DNA from: Pirellulales bacterium
GTDB lineage: Bacteria; Planctomycetota; Planctomycetia; Pirellulales; JALHLM01
Direction: 5' to 3'
DNA: 10,839 nt
Assembly (NCBI GenBank): GCA_022844585.1
Contig: JALHLM010000172.1
Span: 1-10,839, forward strand
Shown here: in pieces, positions 1 to 6,924 of the stretch
Numbering within the stretch: the stretch's first letter is position 1
Layout of the letters: the number at the start of each line of letters is the position of its first letter
Made by a program: the position numbers and the translations under genes
Notes under the pieces: model-generated
Told to the model about the DNA's origin: nothing
Databases searched by the model: none
Seen by the model: only the letters and a program-made list of their open reading frames with translations

Positions 1-2
1 CC

Positions 3-65
3 GGCGAATTGCTGGAACGCCGTCGCCGTCAACGCGAGGAAGCGGCGCGGCGCAAACCGCGGTAA
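3..65 (+). CDS. C-terminal end of an upstream gene (5' truncated)
   Basis: An open frame enters from the left edge and ends at a TAA at 63-65. Its last 20 residues are strongly basic and charged (GELLERRRRQREEAARRKPR), as in a disordered or helical C-terminal tail. The stop lies 31 nt before the next start on the same strand, so the two genes could be co-transcribed. Too little is present to name a family. That it is a real gene is inferred only from the frame, the stop position and the spacing. Confidence 0.45.
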   Translation, partial: GELLERRRRQREEAARRKPR

Positions 66-96
66 CCAAGTCGTTCGTTCGCCTGGAGGATCAAGG

Positions 97-780
97 ATGC
101 TTCGTCGCCGGTTGTTGCACTGCGCGCTCAGCTGTCTCGCATTCGTTGGAGCTACCGGGCGGCACGCTTCTTCCGCCGAGCCGCTCGATCCGCAGCGCTG
201 GGAAGAAGACATTCAGCGGTTCGAAGCGCAAGACCAAAAGGAAATGCCGGCGCCGGGCGGCGTTTTGTTCGTCGGCAGCTCGAGCATCGTGCGTTGGAAG
301 CTCGATGAGGCATTTCCGGAACTGAAGGCGATCAACCGCGGGTTCGGCGGTTCCGAAGTGGCGGATGCGCTTTACTTCGCGGATCGCATCCTCTTGCCGT
401 ACCGCCCGCGGACGATTGTCTTCTACGCTGGCGATAACGACATCGCCAATGGCAAATCCGCGGAGCAAGTGGCGAAGGACTTCGCGCAACTCGCTGCGAA
501 GATTCATGCAGGACTGCCGGAAGCCCGCGTGCTTTACTTGGCGATCAAGCCGAGTCGTTCGCGCTGGGAGTTGATCGACGTGCAGCTTGAGGCGAATCGA
601 TTAATCAGAGCGCAAGCTGCAGGCTCTGACTTCCTGAAATTCGTCGACGTCGCTTCGCCTCTCTTGGGCGACGACGGATTACCCCGCGAAGTCTTGTTCG
701 AAGACGACAAGCTTCACATCAACGCGGCCGGATATGAAATCTGGAACGCATTGCTGCGCGACGAACTCGCGCCGAAGTAG
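97..780 (+). CDS. Secreted SGNH/GDSL-type hydrolase (esterase-like)
   Basis: The protein has 227 aa. An N-terminal signal peptide (residues 1-27: basic MLRRRLL, hydrophobic core, cleavage near ASSA) predicts export. The SGNH blocks are visible: FVGSSS at 58-63 replaces the usual GDS, with the nucleophile probably Ser62; block II lies in NRGFGGSE (80-87); block III is GDND at 112-115 with oxyanion Asn114; block V is DKLH at 204-207, giving the Asp204/His207 pair, followed by the typical INAAGYEIW. All four catalytic positions are present, so it should be active on an ester, perhaps a polysaccharide acetyl or lipid acyl group. The substrate cannot be read from sequence. GGAGG at 85-89 sits 7 nt before the ATG and supports this start. 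It converges on the ABC ATPase gene. Confidence 0.9.
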   Translation: MLRRRLLHCALSCLAFVGATGRHASSAEPLDPQRWEEDIQRFEAQDQKEMPAPGGVLFVGSSSIVRWKLDEAFPELKAINRGFGGSEVADALYFADRILLPYRPRTIVFYAGDNDIANGKSAEQVAKDFAQLAAKIHAGLPEARVLYLAIKPSRSRWELIDVQLEANRLIRAQAAGSDFLKFVDVASPLLGDDGLPREVLFEDDKLHINAAGYEIWNALLRDELAPK

Positions 781-807
781 CAGCGATGTCCCGCAGCGCG
801 AAGTACC

Positions 808-896
808 GGCGGGCCGCGCCATTTTTTTGCAGTCTGAATCGTCGCTTTTCCGCGATTGTTTCGAGGCGACGATTTCTCGATTGACGCCGGCCCGCC
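808..896. terminator. Nested inverted repeats between convergent genes, probable terminator region
   Basis: Two nearly concentric perfect inverted repeats lie between the two convergent stops. The outer arms are GGCGGGCC (808-815) and GGCCCGCC (889-896). The inner arms are AATCGTCGC (837-845) and GCGACGATT (866-874). An alternative small plus-strand hairpin, GGCG/CGCC (808-811 with 817-820), is followed by A and seven T (822-828), which resembles a weak intrinsic terminator for the SGNH gene. The inner stem has no long T run on either side. The position suits termination of both converging transcripts, but strength is uncertain. Confidence 0.45.
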
Positions 897-911
897 ATAC
901 GCAGTTCATCG

Positions 912-1838
912 CTACGACGTGATGCCTTTGGTCAACTCCATAAAGGCGGTTTCGAGGTTGATTTCGTCTTCCTTGAGCTGCGTGACACGGTGGCCGGCGT
1001 TGACGAGCAGCGTGGCGAGGTCGCTGTAATCGCGCTCTTCGGGGCGCAGCGTGGTGATGATCGTGCCGTCGCGAAGCTCAATCTTTTCGACCGAGGTTTG
1101 TGCCTGGAGCAACGACGCGGCGGACTCTTGGTTTTCCTGCACGCGGATATGTAGCACGACCTGCCGCCGCACCTGGCGCATCACGTCGGCCACGTCCGCG
1201 TTGACGATCAGTTCGCCGCGCTCGATGATGCCGATCTTGTTGCAGATGTCGGCCAGTTCTGGCAGGATGTGGCTGGAGACCATGATCGTCTTGCCGAGAT
1301 TCCGCAGTTCCTTGAGCAGCGTGCGAATCTCGATACGGGCGCGGGGATCGAGACCGCTGGCCGGCTCGTCCAACAACAACACTTGCGGATCGTGCAACAG
1401 CACGCGGGCCAGGCCGAGGCGTTGATTCATCCCGCGCGACAGGCTGGTGACCAACTCATCGCGCTTGTAACCGAGATCGACCAACGCCAGCACGTCTTCG
1501 CATTTCTTGCGCCGCGCGGGGCCGTCGATGCGATAAGCGGCGGCGAAGAACTCCAGGTACTCGATCACCTTCATGTCGTCGTACACGCCGTAAAAGTCGG
1601 GCATGTAGCCGATCAGCCGCCGGATTTCCTTGGGCTTGGTGTAGATCGAATATCCGCAGACGTAGGCCTCGCCCCAAGTGGGATTGAGCAGCGTGGCAAG
1701 AATGCGCATCGTGGTCGTCTTGCCGGCGCCATTGGGGCCGATGAAGCCGAACACGTCGCCGCGATCGAGCTTCAAGTCAAGATGCTTGAGCGCGTGGATC
1801 TCGCCGTACGTTTTCGTGAGGTCGCGGGTCTCGATCAT
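912..1838 (-). CDS. ABC transporter ATP-binding protein
   Basis: This 308-aa cytoplasmic ATPase would power an export-type or regulatory ABC complex. Walker A is GPNGAGKTT (34-42), the signature is the variant LSRGMNQRL (133-141), Walker B is VLLLDEP (153-159), the D-loop is SGLD (161-164) and the H-loop is SSH (188-190). At the Q-loop, the motif YMPDF has Asp81 where Gln is usual. Residues from about 220 to 308 form an extra C-terminal domain, as in DrrA/CcmA/NatA-type ATPases. The ATG overlaps the stop of the preceding 773-aa gene as ATGA (1835-1838), with no clear Shine-Dalgarno, so translation is probably coupled. No permease follows: the next gene downstream is convergent. The partner may be the upstream membrane protein or a permease elsewhere. 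The substrate is unknown. Confidence 0.92.
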   Translation of the reverse strand: MIETRDLTKTYGEIHALKHLDLKLDRGDVFGFIGPNGAGKTTTMRILATLLNPTWGEAYVCGYSIYTKPKEIRRLIGYMPDFYGVYDDMKVIEYLEFFAAAYRIDGPARRKKCEDVLALVDLGYKRDELVTSLSRGMNQRLGLARVLLHDPQVLLLDEPASGLDPRARIEIRTLLKELRNLGKTIMVSSHILPELADICNKIGIIERGELIVNADVADVMRQVRRQVVLHIRVQENQESAASLLQAQTSVEKIELRDGTIITTLRPEERDYSDLATLLVNAGHRVTQLKEDEINLETAFMELTKGITS

Positions 1839-4156
1839 GGACTGGGCGCGGGGCTAGAGTCGGGGGATGTGCTGGCGGCGGCGGGCGCGACCGGGGCATT
1901 GGGACTGACAGGCAACAAAGTGCGTACGACCACCCAGCGGCGCTCGTCTTTGCCGCGGAGCGGTTGGCCTTTGTTATGGAGCACCGCGCCGGGCGCATCC
2001 TTGGCAAGCGGTTCGGCGACAAAGCCCACGAGCATCGCCTGGCCCAGGTCGCGGCGCGCGCTGAGGTCTAGGCGGCGCAAGGCGCCATTCCAGGCATGTG
2101 AATATTCGCTGCCGCCGGCGGCGTCGTAAAACAGGATCTGGCGCAGGATTTCTTTCACGTCGGCGGATTCGGCGTCCCATTGCGTACCGACCATCGTGTA
2201 TTCTTCTTTGCCAGGCGAACGCTGTACGCGACGTTGATAGCGAAGCAAATTGCTGAGCGTGCTCCAGCCAGCCTCGGAGCGCGAACCGACAGTCACCGGT
2301 TCATTCGCGGCGAGCCGCCCAAAACGCGTCACCGTGTTGCCATAGACGAGCCAGCAATCGTCGAGCGCCCACGGAGCGTGCCAGGTCACCTGTCCCTCGG
2401 GCAAGCCGTCGCCGCCGAGGGTGAGAGTTGCCGATGCGAGTCGCGGAACTTGTCCTCGCCACTCCGCCATGACGGACTTCGATGACCAGATCTGCATCGG
2501 CAGGTCTTGCATCTCGTCCAATTGTTGGTCGAAGGCGTATGCGTCGCTGGCCAACGGCTGGACGGTCGTGCGGTTCGGATCGCCGGAGAATGCCGCGGGC
2601 GCCAGTGCGAACGCGTTCATGCGCACCATGGGGTTTTCGATCTTCAGCGCTCCGCCAAGCGCCGGTTGCATGGTCAATTGGTAAGCGTTTGCTTCAGGGC
2701 TGAACAGATTCACCACGCTCACGCCGCGCATATTACCGTCGGCGTCGACGTCGATGACGTCAAACTGATTGACGCGCAGTTGACTCCCCTTCAGGTAACA
2801 GGCGAACCAATAGCCGCCGGCGCTGGCTGCGACGACCAACAGCGGAAACGAGAACCAGGTCCATTCCATGCGCCCCTTCAGTCGACGCAGGAAGCCAAAG
2901 TCGCCCGGGCCCACGAGTGCTATGTAGCCCACGACCAACATCGTCACCCAGAGAAACGGCGCGAGGCTGACGCCAGGAAAATCGTCGAGTGCGCGGCGCA
3001 ATTGTTCGACGAGGTCTTGCTGGATCGCCGTGCGATTGCCGGTGTTGCCGGCGATGGACTCGCCCATCAGGGCGCTGCGAGTGAAGCGGCGCAGGAGGTT
3101 GTTGCGCCCGCTCCACTTGGCGAACGGCGGTTGACTCAGGTCGGCGGCGACGTAGACAACTTCACCCAACCCGAAAGGAAGCCTGACCACGAGCGGGGGT
3201 TGCCCCGTGCCGAGATTCGACGGCGCTTCCACTTTGCCTACTAGTCCCGACACATTGGGGACATGAAGGCGTTCCTCGCCCGTCGCAGTTCGCAACGGCG
3301 GGAGCGGTTGTGGCGATGCCGCGTAATCCTCCCAAACGCTGGTTTGCGAAGCCAGCAATGCCACTTGTCCCGTGAATTGTCCCGGAATGAACTGTGCCAG
3401 CGGATGCTCGGCGTCGAGCACCGTTTTCGCTTCGCGACCAATCGGCAGGACCAGGCGTCCGCCTTGCCGGACCCAGGAAGCGAGGGCCTCGGCGCGCTCC
3501 GGATGTTGTGTCCAAGACGCATTCAGCGCCGCATCCTCGGTGTTTACGAACAACGTGTCGATACCATCCCAACCGAGCGCATGCGCTGGCAGGTCGGTAA
3601 CATGCGCCAACTCGATCGGCCGCGTTCCGCCGGTGAGCTCTTGCGACTGCGCGAAGGCGGTAGTCAATCCGAGCGGCGGGCCGACGCTGACCATCAGTCG
3701 TTCGTTCGCGGGCATGGCGCGCGGCACGCGCAACGTCTCGCGTTCGTCGTCGATGGTGAACGATTCGTTCCGCAAACTGCCGTCGGCGTGAACGATCTGC
3801 AGGCCAAGCTCGTTGTCCAATGCGGCGGGACGGAAATAAAACGTCAGCTCGCGCCGCCCGTCCGCGGAAGCGGGTGACTGCGCGAACGACGGAACCCGGT
3901 ACGGAGCGCCGTCGCCATCAACCGTAGTCAAAAAGAACTGTCCGGCGAAATCATCGGCGCCGCCTTCGAGCATCACGACCACCGGCGTCCATCGGCCCGC
4001 TTGATACGCGTCTGCGATGCCCACGCGAACTTCCGTCACGCGCGGAAAGGCAGTCGCGTCCGCGGCCAAGATTGGCGCATGCCGGACAGATAGCAGCATC
4101 GCGCACACGGCCAGTGCGCTGAATTGCCGCGTGACTCGACAGAGACCGCGGCTCAT
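1835..4156 (-). CDS. Large membrane-anchored protein of unknown function, coupled to an ABC ATPase
   Basis: The protein has 773 aa. The ATG at 4156 is preferred over an in-frame GTG at 4177: it forms an ATGA overlap with the stop of the MazG-like gene and has GGAG 5 nt upstream. Numbering from this ATG, residues about 10-31 form a signal peptide (core ALAVCAMLLSV, cleavage near LAA). Next is a long non-cytoplasmic region. Within it, roughly 195-240 (DGIDTLFVNTED, then LASWVRQGGRLVLPIG) resembles the Rossmann-like amidotransferase-type fold seen in GldG-like ABC partners. Two hydrophobic segments at about 399-417 (FLWVTMLVVGYIALVG) and 435-455 (FPLLVVAASAGGYWFACYL) flank a short basic loop (FLRRLKGR). 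A second large beta-rich region and a Pro/Ser/Ala tail follow. No family name can be assigned with confidence. Gene order and coupling suggest an accessory or membrane partner of the ATPase. Confidence 0.85.
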   Translation of the reverse strand: MSRGLCRVTRQFSALAVCAMLLSVRHAPILAADATAFPRVTEVRVGIADAYQAGRWTPVVVMLEGGADDFAGQFFLTTVDGDGAPYRVPSFAQSPASADGRRELTFYFRPAALDNELGLQIVHADGSLRNESFTIDDERETLRVPRAMPANERLMVSVGPPLGLTTAFAQSQELTGGTRPIELAHVTDLPAHALGWDGIDTLFVNTEDAALNASWTQHPERAEALASWVRQGGRLVLPIGREAKTVLDAEHPLAQFIPGQFTGQVALLASQTSVWEDYAASPQPLPPLRTATGEERLHVPNVSGLVGKVEAPSNLGTGQPPLVVRLPFGLGEVVYVAADLSQPPFAKWSGRNNLLRRFTRSALMGESIAGNTGNRTAIQQDLVEQLRRALDDFPGVSLAPFLWVTMLVVGYIALVGPGDFGFLRRLKGRMEWTWFSFPLLVVAASAGGYWFACYLKGSQLRVNQFDVIDVDADGNMRGVSVVNLFSPEANAYQLTMQPALGGALKIENPMVRMNAFALAPAAFSGDPNRTTVQPLASDAYAFDQQLDEMQDLPMQIWSSKSVMAEWRGQVPRLASATLTLGGDGLPEGQVTWHAPWALDDCWLVYGNTVTRFGRLAANEPVTVGSRSEAGWSTLSNLLRYQRRVQRSPGKEEYTMVGTQWDAESADVKEILRQILFYDAAGGSEYSHAWNGALRRLDLSARRDLGQAMLVGFVAEPLAKDAPGAVLHNKGQPLRGKDERRWVVVRTLLPVSPNAPVAPAAASTSPDSSPAPSP

Positions 4157-4473
4157 GGCTTCTCCGCCATGTCGCACGTGCAGATCAGTCGGCCGCAGCC
4201 GGGGCAGCCATCGCCGTATTTGCGGGCGACGGCGTCATTGAGATCGACCCCGACAACGTTCGCGATCGTCGTCAGCCAGGCGATGACGTCGGCGAACTCG
4301 CCCATCCGTTCCTCGTGCGTACCGTCGCGGAGGGCGCTCGCCAACTCGCCGACTTCTTCCATCAGCCACATGAACGTCCCGTCGACACCGCGAGCCAGGT
4401 CTTTTTCCAGGTACATCTCGCGGATCAACCGCTGAAACTCCCGGAGCGAGATATCCCGACTGGTTTCCGACAT
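4153..4473 (-). CDS. MazG-like nucleotide pyrophosphohydrolase with C-terminal Cys cluster
   Basis: The protein has 106 aa from the ATG at 4473. A longer frame opens at 4536, but its extra 21 residues look non-homologous. The MazG metal-binding signature is visible as EExxE at 39-43 (LMEEVGEL) followed 15 residues later by ExxD at 59-62 (EFAD), within an all-alpha domain. Such enzymes hydrolyse (d)NTPs to NMP and PPi and can clear non-canonical nucleotides. The C-terminus adds CPGCGRLICTC (90-100), four cysteines that could bind zinc. This is a single short domain, unlike the two-domain E. coli MazG. The stop overlaps the next start as ATGA, making this the likely first gene of a three-gene operon. 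There is no strong Shine-Dalgarno before 4473. The substrate is unknown. Confidence 0.82.
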   Translation of the reverse strand: MSETSRDISLREFQRLIREMYLEKDLARGVDGTFMWLMEEVGELASALRDGTHEERMGEFADVIAWLTTIANVVGVDLNDAVARKYGDGCPGCGRLICTCDMAEKP

Positions 4474-4677
4474 GACGGTGGCGATCCCGGTACTTCGACG
4501 GGGAATCCCGTCAGCATGGCCCGAAACTTCGATCATAACCTGTTACCACGGCATAGGATAGGCCCGGAAAACCACCTAGACGATGCCCGACGCAAAGGAC
4601 GGCCTCACGATAGTGGTACGGAACGGACCAGCGTTTCGCCTATCAGGCACTTTTCGCCGTCGAACACGCTCGGGACA
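4474..4677. other. Divergent intergenic region, presumed promoters for both directions
   Basis: This stretch separates the minus-strand MazG-like operon from the plus-strand amidotransferase, so it must hold start signals for both if each is the first gene of its transcript. A plus-strand TAGGAT at 4554-4559 is the only -10-like hexamer seen, and no acceptable -35 lies before it. No terminator, operator-like palindrome or small gene could be supported. The 63 nt just upstream of 4473 stay open in the MazG frame but are probably leader. Confidence 0.4.
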
Positions 4678-5349
4678 ATGAATGACGAAATGATTCTGCT
4701 GATCGACAACTACGACAGCTTCGTCTTCAACCTGGCCCGGTATTTCGAACGGCTGGGCGCGCCGACGCGCGTGGTGCGGAACGACGCCGTCGACGTCGCG
4801 GGCGTGCGCCGCTTGGCGCCTGCCGCGCTGGTGTTTTCGCCGGGCCCCTGTTCGCCAAGCGAGGCGGGGGCGTCGCTGGAATTAGTCCGCGAGCTGCATG
4901 GCGCGTTGCCTATGTTAGGCGTCTGCCTCGGGCATCAGACCATCGCGGCGGCGCTCGGTGGCAAGATCGTCCGCGCCCCAACGCCCATGCATGGCAGGGC
5001 GTCGCGCATCACGCATGATGGCATCGGAGTCTTTCGATCCATTCCGAGTCCCTTGAACGTGGGACGCTATCATTCCCTGACGGTCGACGAAGCGTCGCTG
5101 CCAGAAGCGCTGCGCGTCACGGCCCGCGCGGACGACGGCGCCATCATGGGCCTGGAACATCGCGAACTGCCGCTGTTCGGCGTCCAGTTTCACCCCGAGT
5201 CAATACTTACTGACCATGGCTACGCGCTGCTACGTAATTTTCTGGTAATTGCCGGCGTGCCGTTCGCCAGTTCGACGTTGCCATCTCGTGAGTTTGCGCC
5301 GCCGGAGCGTTCCGCGGCCGAACTGCCGAGTCGTCCGGTGACTTTCTAG
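4678..5349 (+). CDS. pabA: Glutamine amidotransferase, component II of aminodeoxychorismate/anthranilate synthase
   Basis: This 223-aa class I glutamine amidotransferase releases ammonia from glutamine for a chorismate-using partner (PabB or TrpE). It begins with the family hallmark LLIDNYDSFVFNL. The oxyanion strand is SPGPCSP (54-60), the nucleophile Cys83 lies in GVCLGHQ, MHGR is at 104-107, YHSL at 131-134, and His172/Glu174 of FHPES complete the triad. The start at 4678 gives the usual N-terminus; a second ATG at 4690 is possible, and the Shine-Dalgarno is weak (GGGA at 4672-4675). About 30 Pro/Ser/Glu-rich residues follow the catalytic domain, so it is slightly longer than typical. Sequence alone does not separate PabA from TrpG. 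The DUF447 neighbour 22 nt downstream leans toward 4-aminobenzoate. No component I gene is present here. Confidence 0.9.
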   Translation: MNDEMILLIDNYDSFVFNLARYFERLGAPTRVVRNDAVDVAGVRRLAPAALVFSPGPCSPSEAGASLELVRELHGALPMLGVCLGHQTIAAALGGKIVRAPTPMHGRASRITHDGIGVFRSIPSPLNVGRYHSLTVDEASLPEALRVTARADDGAIMGLEHRELPLFGVQFHPESILTDHGYALLRNFLVIAGVPFASSTLPSREFAPPERSAAELPSRPVTF

Positions 5350-5371
5350 ACGTTGCGCTGGTTCATTTCCT

Positions 5372-5947
5372 ATGCCCCTGATCCTTGAAGGTCTGGTGAC
5401 GACGCTCAATGCCGATCGGTCGGTGAACCTTGCGCCCATGGGGCCAATTGTCGATCCGTCGATGGATCGGCTGTCGCTGCGGCCGTTTCAAACTTCGACC
5501 ACGTTCGAAAATCTAAAGCGGCATGGCGAAGGCGTGTTTCATGTCACGGACGATATCGAGCTTCTGGCGCGTTGCGCAATTGGCGAAACCGGTCCGCTAC
5601 CTACGATGTTCGCAGCGGAACTGGTGGACGGCATGATCCTCGGCGACGCGTGTCGCTGGTATGCGTTCCGAGTGCGCTCCATCGACAATCGCCACGATCG
5701 GGCCGAGGTCGAGGCCGAGGTCGTCGGCCGGGGCGTGCAGCGGGAGTTTTTCGGCTTCAACCGTGCCAAGCACGCGGTGCTGGAAGCGGCGATTCTGGCC
5801 ACCCGCGTCGGGATACTTCCCGCCGACGAAATCCGCGCGGAAATGGCGCGCCTGGCCTCGCCCGTCACCAAGACCGGCGGCCCGAGTGAAACGGCGGCGT
5901 TCGCCTGCCTCGAGGAACACATCAACCGTCGCCTTGGCGTTCGTTGA
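5372..5947 (+). CDS. DUF447-family protein
   Basis: The protein has 191 aa and is probably cytoplasmic, with no signal peptide or membrane segment. Recognisable family features are the N-terminal LEGLVTTLNADRSVNLAPMGP (5-25), LRPFQTSTTFENL (36-48), GEGVFHVTDD (52-61), and a C-terminal helical half with GFNRAKHAVLEAAI (128-141) and KTGG (167-170). The N-terminal half resembles the FMN-binding split-barrel fold. From memory, DUF447 genes occur in methanogens and in planctomycetes that carry tetrahydromethanopterin-linked C1 genes; the reaction is not established. The gene starts 22 nt after the amidotransferase stop with no clear Shine-Dalgarno, so the two are likely co-transcribed. A role in pterin cofactor synthesis or use is inference from this context. 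Confidence 0.85.
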   Translation: MPLILEGLVTTLNADRSVNLAPMGPIVDPSMDRLSLRPFQTSTTFENLKRHGEGVFHVTDDIELLARCAIGETGPLPTMFAAELVDGMILGDACRWYAFRVRSIDNRHDRAEVEAEVVGRGVQREFFGFNRAKHAVLEAAILATRVGILPADEIRAEMARLASPVTKTGGPSETAAFACLEEHINRRLGVR

Positions 5948-6015
5948 TCCGAAAAGTGTTCGACGGATAACGACAAACCGCGCCGCGCTACTGGCATCGC
6001 CGGTTCCGCGTCCCT

Positions 6016-6021
6016 TAGAAT
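6016..6021 (+). promoter_or_regulatory. Candidate -10 element upstream of the secreted LTxxQ protein
   Basis: TAGAAT matches five of six positions of TATAAT and lies 92 nt before the start at 6114. The best -35 at 18-nt spacing (TGGCAT, 5992-5997) is poor, so this rests on the hexamer and position alone. Confidence 0.28.
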
Positions 6022-6083
6022 ACCGGCGCGCTGCCCATCGTTCCTGGCGAGCGATGAGCGATGTCCAGTTCCCTCGTCTCGCG

Positions 6084-6099
6084 GCGTGCCTCCGCACGC
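6084..6099 (+). promoter_or_regulatory. Leader hairpin next to the ribosome binding site
   Basis: GCGTGC (6084-6089) and GCACGC (6094-6099) form a perfect 6-bp GC-rich stem with a CTCC loop. It ends only a few bases before the purine-rich AAAGGAAGA (6102-6110) that serves the start at 6114. It could influence translation or transcript stability, but no regulatory family is recognised. Confidence 0.3.
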
Positions 6100-6113
6100 G
6101 GAAAGGAAGAGCC

Positions 6114-6779
6114 ATGTATCGATCCCTGCGAGTTGCCGTGGTGAGTCTTGTCGCCGTGGCGTTATGGTCTGCTACGTCGTCATCGGCCTCGGCCCAACGG
6201 CGCGGTTTCACGCGGCTGTTCGGCGTGATTACGTCCGTGCAGTTGGCCCAGTTGGATGAAGTTCAGGCCGAACTCAAATTGACCGACGAACAGAAGGGCA
6301 AGGTCACGACGCTGAACACCGATTTGAGCGACGAGCGCCGGGCGGCCCGTGAAGATGCCAACGGCGATTTCGACAAGATGTTCAAGGAAATCGCGCTGCT
6401 GAATGCCGAGTTCACCAAAGAGTTCAATGAATTGTTGGACGAAACACAGCGGAAGCGCGCGCACGAAATCTATCTGCAAGCCAACGGCGCGGTGGCGCTG
6501 ACCGACGACGCCGTCGCCGAGTCGTTGAAAGTCACCGACGAGCAGAAAGCGAAACTGCAACAATCGCTGGCCGACAGCCGCGGCAAGGCCCGTGATTCGT
6601 TCCAGGATTTTCAAAGCCTGTCCGAAACGGAACGCGACGCGAAGGTCGCCGAAATGATCAAGAGCCGCGACGACGGCCTCCTCGCGGTGCTGGACGACGC
6701 CCAGAAGAAGCAGTTCGAGGAAATGCAGGGTGCCAAGCTGGAAATCGACCTCTCCAAGCTGCCGGGCCCGGGGCGCTAG
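6114..6779 (+). CDS. Secreted helical protein with two LTxxQ-type (Spy/CpxP-like) modules
   Basis: The protein has 221 aa. Residues 1-27 are a clear signal peptide (MYRSLR, hydrophobic core, cleavage at ASA), so it is exported. The mature part is highly charged and helical. Two modules are visible: LKLTDEQKGKV (54-64) with LLDETQRKR (107-115), and LKVTDEQKAKL (138-148) with VLDDAQKKQ (192-200). The distance between motifs is nearly the same in both. LT(D/P)EQ-type motifs are typical of Spy/CpxP-like periplasmic chaperone or metal-sensing proteins, but this family is common and uncharacterised in planctomycetes. The start at 6114 is supported by AAAGGAAGA and by the signal peptide; the frame stays open much further upstream through antisense and out-of-gene sequence. 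It is followed by a strong hairpin. Confidence 0.85.
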   Translation: MYRSLRVAVVSLVAVALWSATSSSASAQRRGFTRLFGVITSVQLAQLDEVQAELKLTDEQKGKVTTLNTDLSDERRAAREDANGDFDKMFKEIALLNAEFTKEFNELLDETQRKRAHEIYLQANGAVALTDDAVAESLKVTDEQKAKLQQSLADSRGKARDSFQDFQSLSETERDAKVAEMIKSRDDGLLAVLDDAQKKQFEEMQGAKLEIDLSKLPGPGR

Positions 6780-6819
6780 ACCGGATGAGCTAAGCTTGTG
6801 GGAAGTCCCATCACAATCG

Positions 6820-6860
6820 CCGCCCGCCGGGCGCGTCTCTTCAGAGAGCCCGACGGGCGG
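6820..6860 (+). terminator. Strong stem-loop, probable intrinsic terminator
   Basis: The 13-nt arms 6820-6832 (CCGCCCGCCGGGC) and 6848-6860 (GCCCGACGGGCGG) pair with one C:A mismatch (6827:6853). An inner TCTC/GAGA stem (6836-6839, 6844-6847) caps the structure with a TTCA loop, leaving a GCG bulge on the 5' side. It begins 41 nt after the stop at 6779. Only ATTT follows, so the U tract is poor. Each arm is itself nearly palindromic. It may terminate the upstream gene or be a dispersed palindromic repeat. Confidence 0.55.
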
Positions 6861-6924
6861 ATTTGATGCGCGATGTTCGCCCACTGATTTCTTTCATCGT
6901 ATTCCCAACGAAAGCCAATCGATC

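Noticed and set aside
1269..2129. Open frame of 286 codons on the plus strand
   Set aside because: It runs antisense across the ABC ATPase and the end of the 773-aa gene, whose motifs are clear. Its product has no coherent domain, so it is a high-GC shadow.
2507..3244. Open frame of 245 codons on the plus strand
   Set aside because: It is antisense to the 773-aa membrane protein, His/Arg/Ala-rich without recognisable motifs, and has no ribosome site.
4544..4644. Short inverted pairs TACCAC/GTGGTA and GATAGGC/GCCTATC in the divergent spacer
   Set aside because: The pairs are short, far apart and interleaved, so they cannot form one simple hairpin. Chance is the better explanation.
4315..4677. 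Upstream extension of the amidotransferase frame by 121 codons
   Set aside because: It is antisense to the MazG-like gene, and the family N-terminus begins at 4678.
5947..5968. Possible hairpin ATCCG/CGGAT just after the DUF447 gene
   Set aside because: It has only 5 bp, overlaps the stop codon and has no T run, so it is not supportable as a terminator.
6180..6884. Open frame of 234 codons on the minus strand
   Set aside because: It is a shadow of the secreted LTxxQ gene and its start lies downstream of the terminator hairpin.
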